In this document: in pieces, positions 28,913 through 39,081 of the stretch
Position numbering within the stretch: position 1 is the stretch's first letter
Layout of the letters: each line of letters begins with the position of its first letter
Source of the DNA: Morinoia aosen
Taxonomy: Eukaryota; Arthropoda; Malacostraca; Amphipoda; Talitridae
Reading direction: 5' to 3'
NCBI GenBank assembly: GCA_030386875.1
Contig: CM059562.1
Span: forward strand, 66,710,201-66,774,200
Length of the DNA stretch: 64,000 nucleotides
The notes under the pieces: generated by a model
The model's input: the letters and a program-made list of their open reading frames with translations, nothing else
What the model was told of the DNA's origin: nothing
Databases searched by the model: none
Made by a program: the position numbers and the translations under genes

Positions 28913-29110
28913 AAAACGGCCGTTTTAACCACCTTGAAGATCGGGGTCATAGTTGAAGCGCTGCCTGGGGCGGCAGAGGGGCAGTTACAGGTACTGGTGG
29001 CCCAGGAAGTCCCTATGCGCTCCGTCGGCTCGCCTCGGCAAGCAGCTGTTGCCGGGGGCTAAAGGAAGCGACTGCGAGTATCACTGCTTCTCTAACTGGG
29101 ACAACGAACT
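28913..29110. promoter_or_regulatory. G+C-rich island upstream of the receptor gene
   Basis: Visibly G+C-richer than its surroundings. It starts with a perfect 14-bp palindrome AAAACGGCCGTTTT (28913-28926) and contains the E-box at 29043. Open frames occur on both strands (for example + strand 28885-29061, Ala/Val/Gly-rich, no ATG near its start), as expected where A+T-rich stop codons are scarce. No protein family is recognised. Could be a proximal enhancer or an unrecognised exon. Confidence 0.25.
29043..29049 (+). promoter_or_regulatory. E-box in a G+C-rich island (proneural type)
   Basis: GCAGCTGT (from 29042) fits GCAGSTGK, the Achaete/Scute-class E-box. It lies about 0.45 kb upstream of the candidate TATA box. 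One site only, so functional relevance is a guess. Confidence 0.2.
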
Positions 29111-29484
29111 TGCGAAAAAGTCAAGCACAGCCAGCTTTGAGAGTTGACGTGCTTCTTGTTTTTCTGTAATACTCGTATGAATAAACAAAAATATACAACA
29201 AAAATAACTCTGAAAATGCAAAGAAATGTTGTAGAAAATCCTTGCTTGACCGTGTGCATGTGAAATCTCGTTTTATAACGCAAAGTTTATCTTCCTTAGA
29301 TTTGCAGTTACTTTGTAGTAGCTAAAGAGAAAAGTAGCTGTAGTCTTAATGTTCCGATTTAGAAATTTCTTGCTTTGTTGATTAGATATTCATTAAAGAG
29401 AGTCCCAGCTGTATGGTAAAGGCAGAAGTGGAGTATGTAAGAAATATCTGCTCATTGAACTTTCATATGCCAAGACGATTAAAC

Positions 29485-29521
29485 TTATATATAGTTACTG
29501 TAGGTCGGTCGAGAGTCACTG
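29485..29521 (+). promoter_or_regulatory. Possible TATA/initiator core promoter of the receptor gene
   Basis: TTATATATAG at 29485-29494 lies about 30 bp upstream of TCACT (A at 29518), the usual TATA-to-start spacing. The initiator fits only partly (TCAGT or TCATT would be better). It would give a 5' leader of roughly 585-640 nt. Such matches are common by chance in A+T-rich DNA. Confidence 0.2.
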
Positions 29522-29855
29522 AATTATTTCAATAATACTGAATGTTCGGCTGAAGTAGCGTCAGTTGGATATAAAGTTTGGCTGGCTTTGCAGTTGAGTA
29601 ATGCAATACAATATTTTTCCGCTTTGAATATGGCTCCGTAATAAAAATAGAATTTGCGATCAATAATTATAAACTAGGAAGCAAAGCAACATTGTAGAAG
29701 TATTGATATAATTTTAAAATACTTAGTTTCCCATATAGGGTCTACGTTAAGACGGCACTCAATTTTTGAGGAGCAGTAAATATGTAGGTCTACCATGTTT
29801 TGAGCCCATTGATGCTGGAAGCCAAAGTAGCAATTGACATACTTCTAGGCAATAG

Positions 29856-30103
29856 CTCAGAAAGCAAATATCTGACCGTATCCTAAAGAGGCCGATAAAT
29901 AAGTCCCCGTTAGAAGAAAGGGTGACAGGACGACAGATAAGGAAAACAAGCCGTGTAATTACGGATCTTTCTTCCATGCCGAAGAACAGTTTTCCAAACT
30001 TAACCGACTCGTCGTCTGATGCAGGTAGCTGTTTGCGGTTAGGGCTACTGAAATCCTTCAATTTAGCGAAGGTCGGCAATTACATGCCTAATAATTGCGT
30101 ACT
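29856..30103 (+). other. Candidate upstream exon (5' UTR or N-terminal extension)
   Basis: A frame open from about 29856 to 30104 contains ATG codons at 29976 and 30084 and runs to CT|GTAAGT at 30104, a strong donor. Joining 30103 to the acceptor at 30158 removes 54 nt and puts this frame in register with the receptor ATG, giving 43 extra residues from 29976 or 7 from 30084. Without splicing, the frame stops at 30105-30107. It may equally be 5' UTR with upstream ATGs, since family proteins normally start at MNQ. Confidence 0.35.
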
Positions 30104-30157
30104 GTAAGTGTATGTAGTAGAAAACAACCGAGTAATGCCAATTTTGTTTTCGTTCAG
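30104..30157 (+). other. Possible 54-nt intron just upstream of the receptor start codon
   Basis: GTAAGTG at the 5' end and TTTTGTTTTCGTTCAG at the 3' end. The acceptor is convincing. The donor could instead belong to a more distant 5' exon, in which case the true intron is longer. Confidence 0.4.
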
Positions 30158-30158
30158 G

Positions 30159-30236
30159 ATGAATCAACTATGCAAGGTGTGCTCGGAACCAGCTGCCGGA
30201 TTCCACTTCGGAGCTTTCACGTGCGAAGGCTGCAAG
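30159..30236 (+). CDS. eg: Coding exon 1: zinc finger 1 of the knirps-family receptor
   Basis: Encodes residues 1-26, ending at CEGCK. The ATG at 30159 lies one base after a good acceptor (pyrimidine-rich tract ending TTCAG, AG at 30156-30157), so an untranslated or extra coding exon probably lies upstream. The donor is AAG|GTAAAT at 30237, phase 0, between the two zinc fingers, a common intron position in nuclear receptors. Family proteins normally start at this MNQ, which supports this start codon. Ser9 stands where I recall Gly (CxxCGEPAAG). Confidence 0.93.
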
Positions 30237-31725
30237 GTAAATGATTACATATTTCATTAGAATTCTTTTATAGCATTGTGTTCGTTATTTTCCATACATT
30301 AGTTCAAAATTTCATTCACCTTGGTCAAAATACCATTGATGGAATCACGTGCTTTGAAGTTTTTTTGTAAATATTTCTTTTCAAAATAATTAAACGAATT
30401 TGCTCGGATGAGGTTACTGATCCACTTTTTTTCCACCTTTTCAGTCGTTCTTCGGCCGCACATATAACAACCTTTCACAAATACACGAGTGCAAGAACGG
30501 GGGACAATGCGTAATTAACAAACAAAACAGAACCTCGTGTAAAGCATGCCGACTCCGCAAGTGTCTCATCGTGGGAATGTCAAAGAGTGGATCAAGGTGA
30601 GGAGTGACAGAGAAGTATTTGTTTACTGTGAGAACTTACGTGTTTGTTTAAGAATAACAGACATTTTTTTTCTAAATTTCTAGTTTCAATAGAATTTATA
30701 AATTTTTAGGCTACTTTTAATAACTAATAAATTTAATACCGGATTAAAAAATTAATTTCAAATTGGAATGCTTTCTTAACAGATACGGCCGCAGATCGAA
30801 CTGGTTCAAAATACACTGCGCATTACAAGAACAAGCTGCTAATATGGGCAGAAGCTTCGAAAATGCAGGCACTCTAAATCTACAACTAAACGCAGCAAGA
30901 GAAAGCATCACAAGATTATCGCCGGGCACCTGCGTCGAGGAAGAGGGAAAACTTGGTTCACCAGCCCTTTCCTCGCCTGATAGTAACACTTCAGATACAA
31001 GCGTCGATGTAGAACCAAGACGTAATATATCGGGTACCGCTATTCAGACCTCCCATTCGCCATTAACTTTAGCCCAGCATGAGTCTTTGGTGGCCAGAGA
31101 GCTGTCGAAAAGAACAGGAACTGCTTTAGCGTCTGTTGGAGGACGAAGTTTGGAACCTCCTGTGCCTGGTACTGACTTTGTTGCTGGTCTCTCCTTGTAC
31201 GGAATTCATTCTGGATTCTCTTTATTACAGGCATCTCAATTGTACCAACGTTTATATCCACCCCTACTGTACTCCAGAATTCGTCCTCATGCCCTAGATG
31301 CAATTAATCCTCATGAATCTCCTTCGCCTACGCAGATCAGATCCGTGCCCATTAAATCTTCTTCCAATCCGCCGTCACCCACTGGCTCGCTGCCTCCTCC
31401 GTCAACCAAAAGGGAACAGTTATCTAACCCATCGTCCCCTCAATCTTTACCTGCTCGACCCTTTTCGGACCGTACGATACATTCGCCAGCATCTTCGTCT
31501 TCCCCGTCTCCTCCCTTAATATCTCGGAAACGAACAGCTGAATCTTTGCCGGAACAAGAAGCACCTATCGATTTGAGTGTTAAACGACCGAGGTTCGCAA
31601 CTTCCACTTCAGTTCCTCTACCGGATCTCAATCCTTTACCAATGCCTTTCAATTTCTTGCATTTAGCGGTACCTTCTACGTCTTCCTCTCCATCTGCGCC
31701 AGTCGATCTAACGTCAAATGCTTAA
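30159..31725 (+). CDS. eg: Knirps-family orphan nuclear receptor (NR0A), eagle-like; three exons
   Basis: Joined exons 30159-30236, 30445-30596 and 30783-31725 encode 390 residues plus TAA. Zinc finger 1 uses Cys5, Cys8, Cys22 and Cys25, with the P-box in CEGCKS. Zinc finger 2 uses Cys42, Cys48, Cys58 and Cys61. The knirps box ([19 protein letters not shown], residues 76-94) follows directly and defines the family. There is no ligand-binding domain. Residues about 265-335 are Ser/Pro-rich, and a CtBP-type motif PIDLSVK lies at 338-344, followed by basic KRPR. Known from the family: these proteins are nuclear, bind DNA and act as short-range repressors in segmentation, tracheal/wing-vein patterning (kni, knrl) or neuroblast lineages (eg). 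The start [14 protein letters not shown] and MSKSGSRYG resemble Drosophila Eagle more than Knirps as I remember them, so eagle-like is preferred, but a single ancestral knirps/eagle gene is equally possible. Family certain; the eg symbol is provisional. Confidence 0.95.
30237..30444 (+). other. Intron 1 (208 bp) of the knirps-family gene
   Basis: GT at 30237 and AG at 30443-30444 after a long T/C tract. A+T-rich. Reading through it adds seven codons and then a stop, so retention would truncate the protein after zinc finger 1. Confidence 0.92.
30445..30596 (+). CDS. eg: Coding exon 2: zinc finger 2
   Basis: Encodes residues 27-76 plus two bases of Arg77. It begins SFFGRTYNN, which completes the recognition helix after CEGCK, and contains Cys42, Cys48, Cys58 and Cys61, the short D-box (KNGGQ between Cys42 and Cys48) and the [19 protein letters not shown] segment. 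The donor is AAG|GTGAGG at 30597, phase 2. Confidence 0.95.
30597..30782 (+). other. Intron 2 (186 bp) of the knirps-family gene
   Basis: GT at 30597 and AG at 30781-30782. It splits the Arg77 codon (AG|A) just inside the knirps box. Retention gives an immediate TGA, so only the spliced form makes the long product. Confidence 0.92.
30783..31725 (+). CDS. eg: Coding exon 3: knirps box, Ser/Pro-rich region and CtBP motifs
   Basis: Encodes the last base of Arg77 and residues 78-390. Order: [17 protein letters not shown]; a polar linker with acidic/Ser patches; a hydrophobic block around residues 205-235 with [20 protein letters not shown] and [10 protein letters not shown], an aromatic/Leu pattern I associate with insect family members; a Ser/Pro-rich stretch; [10 protein letters not shown] (338-347); a short hydrophobic stretch ([11 protein letters not shown]); and the tail [12 protein letters not shown] is at 31723-31725. 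The open frame continues about 20 nt upstream into intron 2, but the acceptor fixes the exon start. Confidence 0.95.
31560..31590 (+). other. CtBP-recruitment motif (PIDLSVK) coding segment
   Basis: Residues 338-344 match PxDLSxK, the motif by which Knirps and other short-range repressors bind the co-repressor CtBP (Drosophila Knirps has PMDLSMK). The adjoining RKRT (upstream) and KRPR (overlapping the end) are basic and could serve nuclear localisation. The motif is seen directly; the CtBP role is carried over from the family. Confidence 0.85.
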
Positions 31726-32037
31726 TTTTTTGTGTGATTTATTATTCCTATTCCTGCATATAGTCCTCGAATACTGATGGGATCGCTTGCATCCGAAAAA
31801 TTTCCTTTTTGTGCCTTTTAGACCTATAATTTGAATCATGAAGCTGTTACTAGTCTGAACTTTTGAAATGCTTCGCCAAATATGAATAAGTTTCAAATGC
31901 GTATAGTACTCACACGTATTATAGAATATATAAATAATTGAATTCTAATGCCTTCTTTCATTCATTAGTACAAAGTTTTATCATTCTCATACATTCGCCT
32001 GTAGAAGTAGTTATTTCTTAATTGCTTCAGTTGTCTG

Positions 32038-32043
32038 AATAAA
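32038..32043 (+). terminator. Poly(A) signal AATAAA, proximal
   Basis: AATAAA 313 nt after the receptor stop codon; a short 3' UTR would end shortly after it. Hexamers are frequent in this A+T-rich DNA, so use is not proven. Confidence 0.4.
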
Positions 32044-32088
32044 TCACGAAAATGGGCTATGCGTATTCGCGCTGTGGCCAGTGTAAGA

Positions 32089-32096
32089 TGTAAATA
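32089..32096 (+). promoter_or_regulatory. Pumilio-type element TGTAAATA in the possible 3' UTR
   Basis: An exact TGTAAATA match between the proximal and distal poly(A) signals, present in the mRNA only if the distal site is used. Pumilio represses mRNAs through TGTANATA in many animals; use here is inferred. Confidence 0.25.
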
Positions 32097-32387
32097 ACTA
32101 TAAGTTGATTGAAGAAGTACAATGCTGATTTTGTTCTCATGTTCGACCTGCAGTTGCTGAAGATCTCATGGCATTTTATCCATGGTTGAAGCGCAAACTC
32201 GAGAGCCTGGAAATTGTGGATATCAGATGTCTAAAATTTATTCAAGAAACTCAATTTCAAAACGGTAAATGCGATTTTTTAACAAAATAATCCTACGAAA
32301 GTTCACAAGTGTTTGTTTTTACGAAGAGAATACAGAGGAAAGAAACTAAGCATATCACACGGGATTAGTATGTATAAGGAATAATTG

Positions 32388-32393
32388 AATAAA
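32388..32393 (+). terminator. Poly(A) signal AATAAA, distal
   Basis: AATAAA 663 nt after the stop, followed within 20 nt by GTCATTGTTATTTCAATGTC, a T/GT-rich stretch suited to cleavage-factor binding. Better supported by context than the proximal one. Confidence 0.4.
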
Positions 32394-32410
32394 AACAACG
32401 TCATTGTTAT

Positions 32411-35400
32411 TTCAATGTCAAGAATCGAATTGTAAGTATATTATTTATAATTTGAGACCTAGATCGTAAAAAATACCGTTTTTAATTCGATAAATCCTAC
32501 ATCACATTAAATGCTTCATGTATACCATAATTTTCAAGTTTTGACTAATCCCATACAAATGTATGAAAGAGCTGCACGTTGAATTAGATTGAAGATGAGG
32601 TTAGCATAAGTGTATTCTTGAGACGATCTGCACCAGCATTGTTGCAACGACTGCTTTGAGTTGAGCGATGCGTTATCGTTTACCTTGTTAATCTCAATTC
32701 GTCAGAATTAGTCGTAGGTAACCTATAGTCACTGTTGACTGTAAAAAGTATTATATTCCTATCGGGAGAACGTTATCTCGTGTATTTATTTGCATTTAAT
32801 AGTAATCTTGTTGTGTTGGACACCTAGGAACTATTTAGTTGTCACATAAGCTTGTGATTAGAAGTGAAAAGTCTTAGCTGCGTTCATTCAAAGTAAACGT
32901 TGAACGAACACAATTAATTCCTTCTTTAATTGCCCTTCTTGTCTATTCCGATTCTCATTAAGGAAGAGTGATCTTATCGTATTCGATGTAGGAGCAGGCC
33001 TGAGTACGTTAATTTTTGACTTAAGTACAATTTAGTGGGAGGAATTCGCTATTACAAAGATTCAAATTTTCGTAAAACAGGGATGTAATTCAAAATGAAA
33101 GTTTCGTCGCCTTACTATTTATTCATTAATTTTAATATTTCGCACTCAAGGCGGTAGGACATTGCTTTGTGAATTATATTTTTTCACTGAAGAGTTAATG
33201 AAAAATAGCTCTATCGAAATACTTTGCAGTGAGCCACACGTAACGCTAGAATTATCTTTGAATTACGGCAAGAAAGTATGAAATGCAATTTTTCAACAAA
33301 TACGATAACTATTAAAGTTATTCAACAAAATCAAAAAAGTTTCTGTTATTTCCCTTTTAAAATTGAAAACTATGAGCATGAACCAATTACGAGTATATCA
33401 GCGAAGGCCACACTTTGATATAAAACGTAATACGAGCGATTTCTATATTTAACTGCAGGACAAGTTTAAACTCAGCTAAAATACCATTTTACAAATGTTT
33501 TTCTCCGTTCATGTATGCCTAATATAAAAAAAATCATTATAAATACATTTTTAGACCGAACCTCTTGATCATCTATGCTAAATCGTTCGAAACATTGGCA
33601 AGATATTCAATTTTAAATGCTGAACTTAATTTTTTTTTATTATTACCATTCCACAAGCTTTCGACATACTCAATTGCTTCTGTCTCCTCTGCGAATGGTG
33701 TTGGTAGTTTGAATGTGTATTTGAAATGGAAGTTTTGTATCGGTTGTATTCCAACAAATTTTCAACGCTTAGAAATTGCTGCCAGAGTTTAATGCGTCAA
33801 GTAGCAATTTTTCTTGCTGTATCATATTGACATTGTAAACACTGTTTTGAGGGACGTTCGCAGTCTTTCATGATTTGGTATACTTAAGAACATTCTTTAG
33901 CATTTTGTCATCTTATATCTTGTGTTGACTGAGAAGATCTGTGCGTTTTGCCTGCTGTAATAATTTTTGAACCTTGTAGAAATACCTTCAAAGATTTTGA
34001 AAGGAATAGCCTCTAAAATAATATTTTCAGCTAGGTAACAAAGTATGTTTATTATAAATTATAAATGAATGTTTAATGCACGGAGTATTTATGAACGCTT
34101 AAGCCCTCATTCTTCTCCAGAACAAAAAAAGATTTGGATGTTGCGCTCTTAACGAACTTGAAAAGTGCGCGCATCGAATATTACATGTATCATGAATATA
34201 ACATGATGACCATTTGACAACTTGGCACAAATATTACAGTTTTAGCATTATTGATTGCCATTTCTGTGTATTCGTCTCTCCACAAATATTACATTTTCAA
34301 ATGTTATGTTAAGGTACTCACGCATAAAACACATTTTCAAGGAGTTAGTGTGGTCTGAATTAGACACAAAAACGAGAATTATTGCAAATGACTACTCTGA
34401 ATTGCAAGACTTTAAAATAGGTAAACTATTCCTGAGTTAACAAATTATTGAACAATATTTATTACTTATCAACGTTTGATCGGCTATTCAATGAATTATT
34501 AATAAATCACTGATTGATACTACTGAAATTCCCTGAAATTGAAGTATCTAAATTTTTCCATGAATTTTTTCGATAACCTGCGAATTAAATCATTGAAATT
34601 TTCTGAAATTTAAGTCCACGAACATATTAATTATTGCTAAATTCCTCAAAAAAGTGCAATCTATTGAAAAAACACAACTGAAAATTACACATAAATAGGG
34701 TTCTTTAAACAGTTGTTCATCTTAACAATCTAGATAAGTTGTAAACAACCAAGTTCCAGTAATTGTTTTCATGATATTAACAGTACAGAGATAAATTAAG
34801 AAGAATGCTCTGAAACGTTCATAAATTAATAACGGGCTTCAATGTTGGTTTTAAGCAAACTTTGTAGCCAAAATTATTTTTTTAGGAAAAAAATTTACTT
34901 AGTTGAAACAAAAATTTTGTGTTACAGGGTATCGCATTAATTAAGTAAAGAGAAACAAACCCACAGATAAATTTTTCATCAGGTATGTACAGAAAACGTA
35001 ACATAAAGCGAAGGCATTTTGAAAACATTCCCCCAAAGCCAACTCCGCTATTCCTCAACTCAAAGTAAATTATCAAAATATGAGAAAGAAAAAATTTACA
35101 AAATTCTTCATAAACTAAAACCACAATGATTTCAAGTCAGAGATGTCGAAAGATGATTCACGAAAATTTTCCGACTACTCAGAGTGTTTTGGCTATTTTA
35201 GTCGTTAAATAAGAATTCTAATCTTTGCTTTTCTAATCGTTGTATTATTATCCAGAACAATTATTTTTCATCGCAATAATAGAAACACTACCGTACAAAA
35301 AAATGAAATTAATAAAGTTTGTTTGAGATATTTAAGAACATTGAATGAATCCACTCCTATCATTTAAGAAAACCAAAATAAATATAGTAGTTTACGAGGA

Positions 35401-38400
35401 AAACAACCGTGATTCTCCCTATAGTGAAGATGTCTCCCAGTATCATCAAATGTTACAAGCCAGGCAACTATCTGCTGCGTGAAACTCGTGTCAACATATT
35501 AACTCAAGAAGTACTCTTTGAGTGGAAAATTATGAGGAATGATTTCCATTCAGTCACATGGGAATTGCAGCGCAGAGGCATCTGTGAAGACCATCAAGTT
35601 TCATGCACTGAGCTCGCACTTGCAGCCGTGACAAAGTGGCCCACTCGAGTCTTACCATGAGGCTGGATGCCAGATTGGCCTCTTTAGTTGCCAAAATCGT
35701 AAAATAGGTCATAAGAAGAAGTTCGTGCGTACAAAAAGTTAGAAACATATCATGGTCGTCAAATTTTTAGCGTTTTTTTTGTCAAATTCTATGAGAAAGT
35801 TGCCAAGTTTGAATATTACGGCCAGAAAATGCCAGCCTGGTAACCCTGCGCAGCAGCCCGGTATAGGCACCTCCAAATCTGCTCTAAGCCTGTCGATGAC
35901 GCATGCGACGGGACAGAAAAAACAGGCAAACTACACACGCCCGGGGAGGCGTCACGGAGCGCTGGGGCAGCCTCCAGTGACTGGCACAAATCCGGTGTTG
36001 TTCGTTTGAGACTCGTGAGCGCTGCGGCCGGCGTTAGGCTCCAGGACGATTTCAAAACGTGTTGAAGTATCTAGGAGACTCTAACACTACAGCCCATTTG
36101 TTTCATATATCCTTCAGCATAACAAAATAACCCACTGTTTTCCGAAATTATAATGTCATGAGTAAATCATTTTTGAATGAAAGCTAAAAAAACTAACATA
36201 TAAGGCCATATTTTTCACACTTTGATGCTGTTTTCAGACAGCACACAATGAGTTATTTTAACACATTTCAGATTGTCAGTCAACTGGAATGTTCATCGCA
36301 TGATGTGTAATTATTATTTTTACACATCAAAAAGAACATACACACTAAAAAACTTTGATACATACACTCAGGCAGATGAAGGTGTCATCGTACTTTTCTT
36401 AGAACTGAGCGGCTATCAAGCAAAGACAGTCATGTTGAAATACTAATAAGTCGGAAAAAATAGCTCAACTGGCCTCCATTCGTTACCAGGAAATGCAGGC
36501 TCGAGGCATGAGTAAACTAGAGCGACAAGACTTGCGTAATTTTCTGGGAAGTTCTGACCACCACCAGACACCGATAAACCTGCTCGCCCACGACCGAATC
36601 TGGCTCTAAACACCAGTGGTTACTCTCAAAGGGTTCGGTATGGCGCGTACCTGATGAAATCATATTAGTGAATATGAAGGAAATATTTTATAAAAATTAA
36701 ATAAATCATGAGTGAATACAAGATCTCAAATTATACGTTGGAAACATTTGAATGATAATCGATTACCTAGTTAAGAACTGAATCAGAGCCTTTTATTGGA
36801 AATACATTCAAGGTACTTTTTTTGGAGCGGAAGTAGCTCAGCCTGGCCTTCATCGTTTGACTGTCACTGAGCTTTGCAAGGCTCTCATCCTTCTCTCCTG
36901 CAGTTCCGGATAGGATGTTGCATGCGAATAAAAAATTACCACACCTAAAATTGAACTTAATGTATATTGTCTAAACTTCATCACACGGATGGTCACCATG
37001 CGAGTTTGCTCGTGATTCAGATTAAGAATCGTTGCTGAAGACATCTTCATAAACAGGAAAGCACGAGTTTCACGGAGTAGGAAAAACGTCTTCTCGACGT
37101 TCAAATTATGAACCCAATTAAAGGAAGAAAATAACATTTCAGCATCTTTGCGCCAGCAATAATCAGCATATCGCTCATTGGGAAGAACAACGTCACAAGT
37201 CGAAATTCTTCATTTTTCAGGAGAAGTGATTTTAACTTTGCAAATTGCGTTTGGGAATAAGTTTTGATCGAAAAAATGAATCCGTCCTCTCGGTCAATTT
37301 TGAAAGTACAGTTATGACTGTTTTACCAAAATACGTAGACGGAAATGTCGAATTTAACAGCATGGATAAGTCAATTTTCTAAAATTATGAGATTTGACGT
37401 TCTTATTCTCAATGAGCGACATATCCCGTCAAAGTCTAGAAGTTACGCACTAAATTTAAAATTAAGAAAGGTTTTGAGATAAAGTTGTTCGAGCTCAATT
37501 AATTTAGCAATAACTTCTACACAAGTAACTTTTACACAAGTTTTTTATATGGCCCCCCATGTCCATATAGGCCCCTTCGTAATTAGTTCTACTCCAATGA
37601 AGACAGAATTTGTTTGATTACCATCAGTTGTTACGAAAGATTTTGTGGTCGACAAGTGCTTGCTTATGCAGAATGAAATGTTTAAGTCTCACGGTATGAA
37701 AAAGACGTTGAAAACTTCTCTCGGGCCTGTGTTACAGAATCAATTACACGCGACTCAAATGAGATGAGAGTGTCAATTTAGATCGCGCCTAAAATAAACA
37801 ACAACCATTAAAAGTAAATGCAACATAGTTGAGTCAGTTTTTATATCATAGGGACACAAATTTAAATACCCTGGTCTTCTAACAATTCGATACTCCCTGC
37901 AGCAATGCATGGATTCCTACGTTGAAGACTTCTATACCACTGTTCAACCAAGTGCTCATTTTCAATCTATTTACATTAATTCCATCTACAATGAAGTTTT
38001 TTGATCTACGGTGCATAGAATTAAATCCCAAATTATTTCACCTTTCAAAATTGCGAGTGATTAGTTCCAGAAGCGATACCAAAGGGGGCTGCATCGGCGT
38101 CAGAGAGGAAATAAAACCCAAACACAATCCGGGGCATGAGTGTTGCGAACACCGTAGCACGCTGAAAGAAACAAGAGGCGCGGTAATCATGGTAGTCTAG
38201 GTTCCCTGATTCCTGTTAAAAAAGTTAATTTTCGCGTTCTTTGAATGATTGAAAAAACAACGACCTCGATTAAAACTTGTGATCAAGCTTTGAGAAATAA
38301 ATCACTATGTTTCAACTAATATGCTAGTTATTTTTTACTCTTTCCTGTGGAAAAAATGATTATGTATCATAAAAATTAGAAGTCGACACTACCGGAGGGA

Positions 38401-38963
38401 CAAAGGCTCTACTGTCACGAGGGAAAACATCTTTGCGCTATTTATCACACGTCGACCAAGGGCCTTTCGTGCCAATCTCTTCATTTTGTAAGCATTCCTC
38501 TTTCAAATTTCAAGGCATGGCGGCTGGTCAGAAACCTAGTGATGAATGGTAAATTGGAATCGAAAAACTCATTGTTCAAATATAGCGAGCGTTGCTATCC
38601 TTATGAATATTTGTTCGGGAAATAGAGGTAACGCCATTTATATGACGAACCATTTCTCTTCAGAGTGATCAGTCAAAGCTATTCTCAACGTGTTGAAGTC
38701 GCAATTTTCTGATGTCATTCTTACCCATTGTTTGCAGAAGAAAGTGTTGCGATCGCATTCATCGACTATCGCAAATCTAAAGTTTATTCATGAGAGAACA
38801 AAATTTTAGCTTGAACAACTTTAGTATTGACGAGAAGATTGACGAACTTGAGTTGAATACTAATAGGCTACGAAATAACTCACTCCAAAGATTTCCACCC
38901 TCATACAAAGCGTAAAAAAAATCGAGCTTAAACGAAATACTTGAAGGAAGTTCCTGTTAGAGT
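32411..38963. other. Intergenic, no supported gene
   Basis: Very A+T-rich to 35.4 kb, then G+C-richer islands at about 35560-35690, 35820-36060 and 36480-36660. No gene or RNA is recognised. Confidence 0.55.
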
Positions 38964-39081
38964 ACAGTTACGCCTGAAATCATTGTGCGTTGATTGTACG
39001 ACAGTACAGTCACGCCTGAAATCATTGTGCATTCATTGTACGACAGTACAATTACACCTGAAATCATTGTACGTTCATCAA
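38964..39081. repeat. Tandem repeat, 42-bp unit, about 2.8 copies
   Basis: Units start at 38964, 39006 and 39048 (ACAGTTACGCCTGAAATCAT, ACAGTCACGCCTGAAATCAT, ACAATTACACCTGAAATCAT). Copies 1 and 2 differ at only a few bases and copy 3 is more diverged and incomplete. Confidence 0.93.

Larger units (their letters stand above)
31726..32410 (+). other. Probable 3' UTR of the knirps-family gene
   Basis: A+T-rich, no long open frame on the + strand, with two AATAAA signals (32038, 32388) and one Pumilio-type site. The end is uncertain. Confidence 0.45.

Noticed and set aside
30763-30782. Extension of the exon-3 open frame upstream of the acceptor
   Set aside because: It begins at a non-ATG codon inside intron 2; the AG at 30781-30782 and the completed Arg77 codon define the real exon start.
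36830-36905. tRNA-like A-box (GTAGCTCAGCCTGG), with a similar TAGCTCAACTGG at about 36462
   Set aside because: No B-box with a proper five-base T-stem and TTCRA loop follows either copy and no cloverleaf can be drawn. Possibly SINE-like debris, but unsupported.
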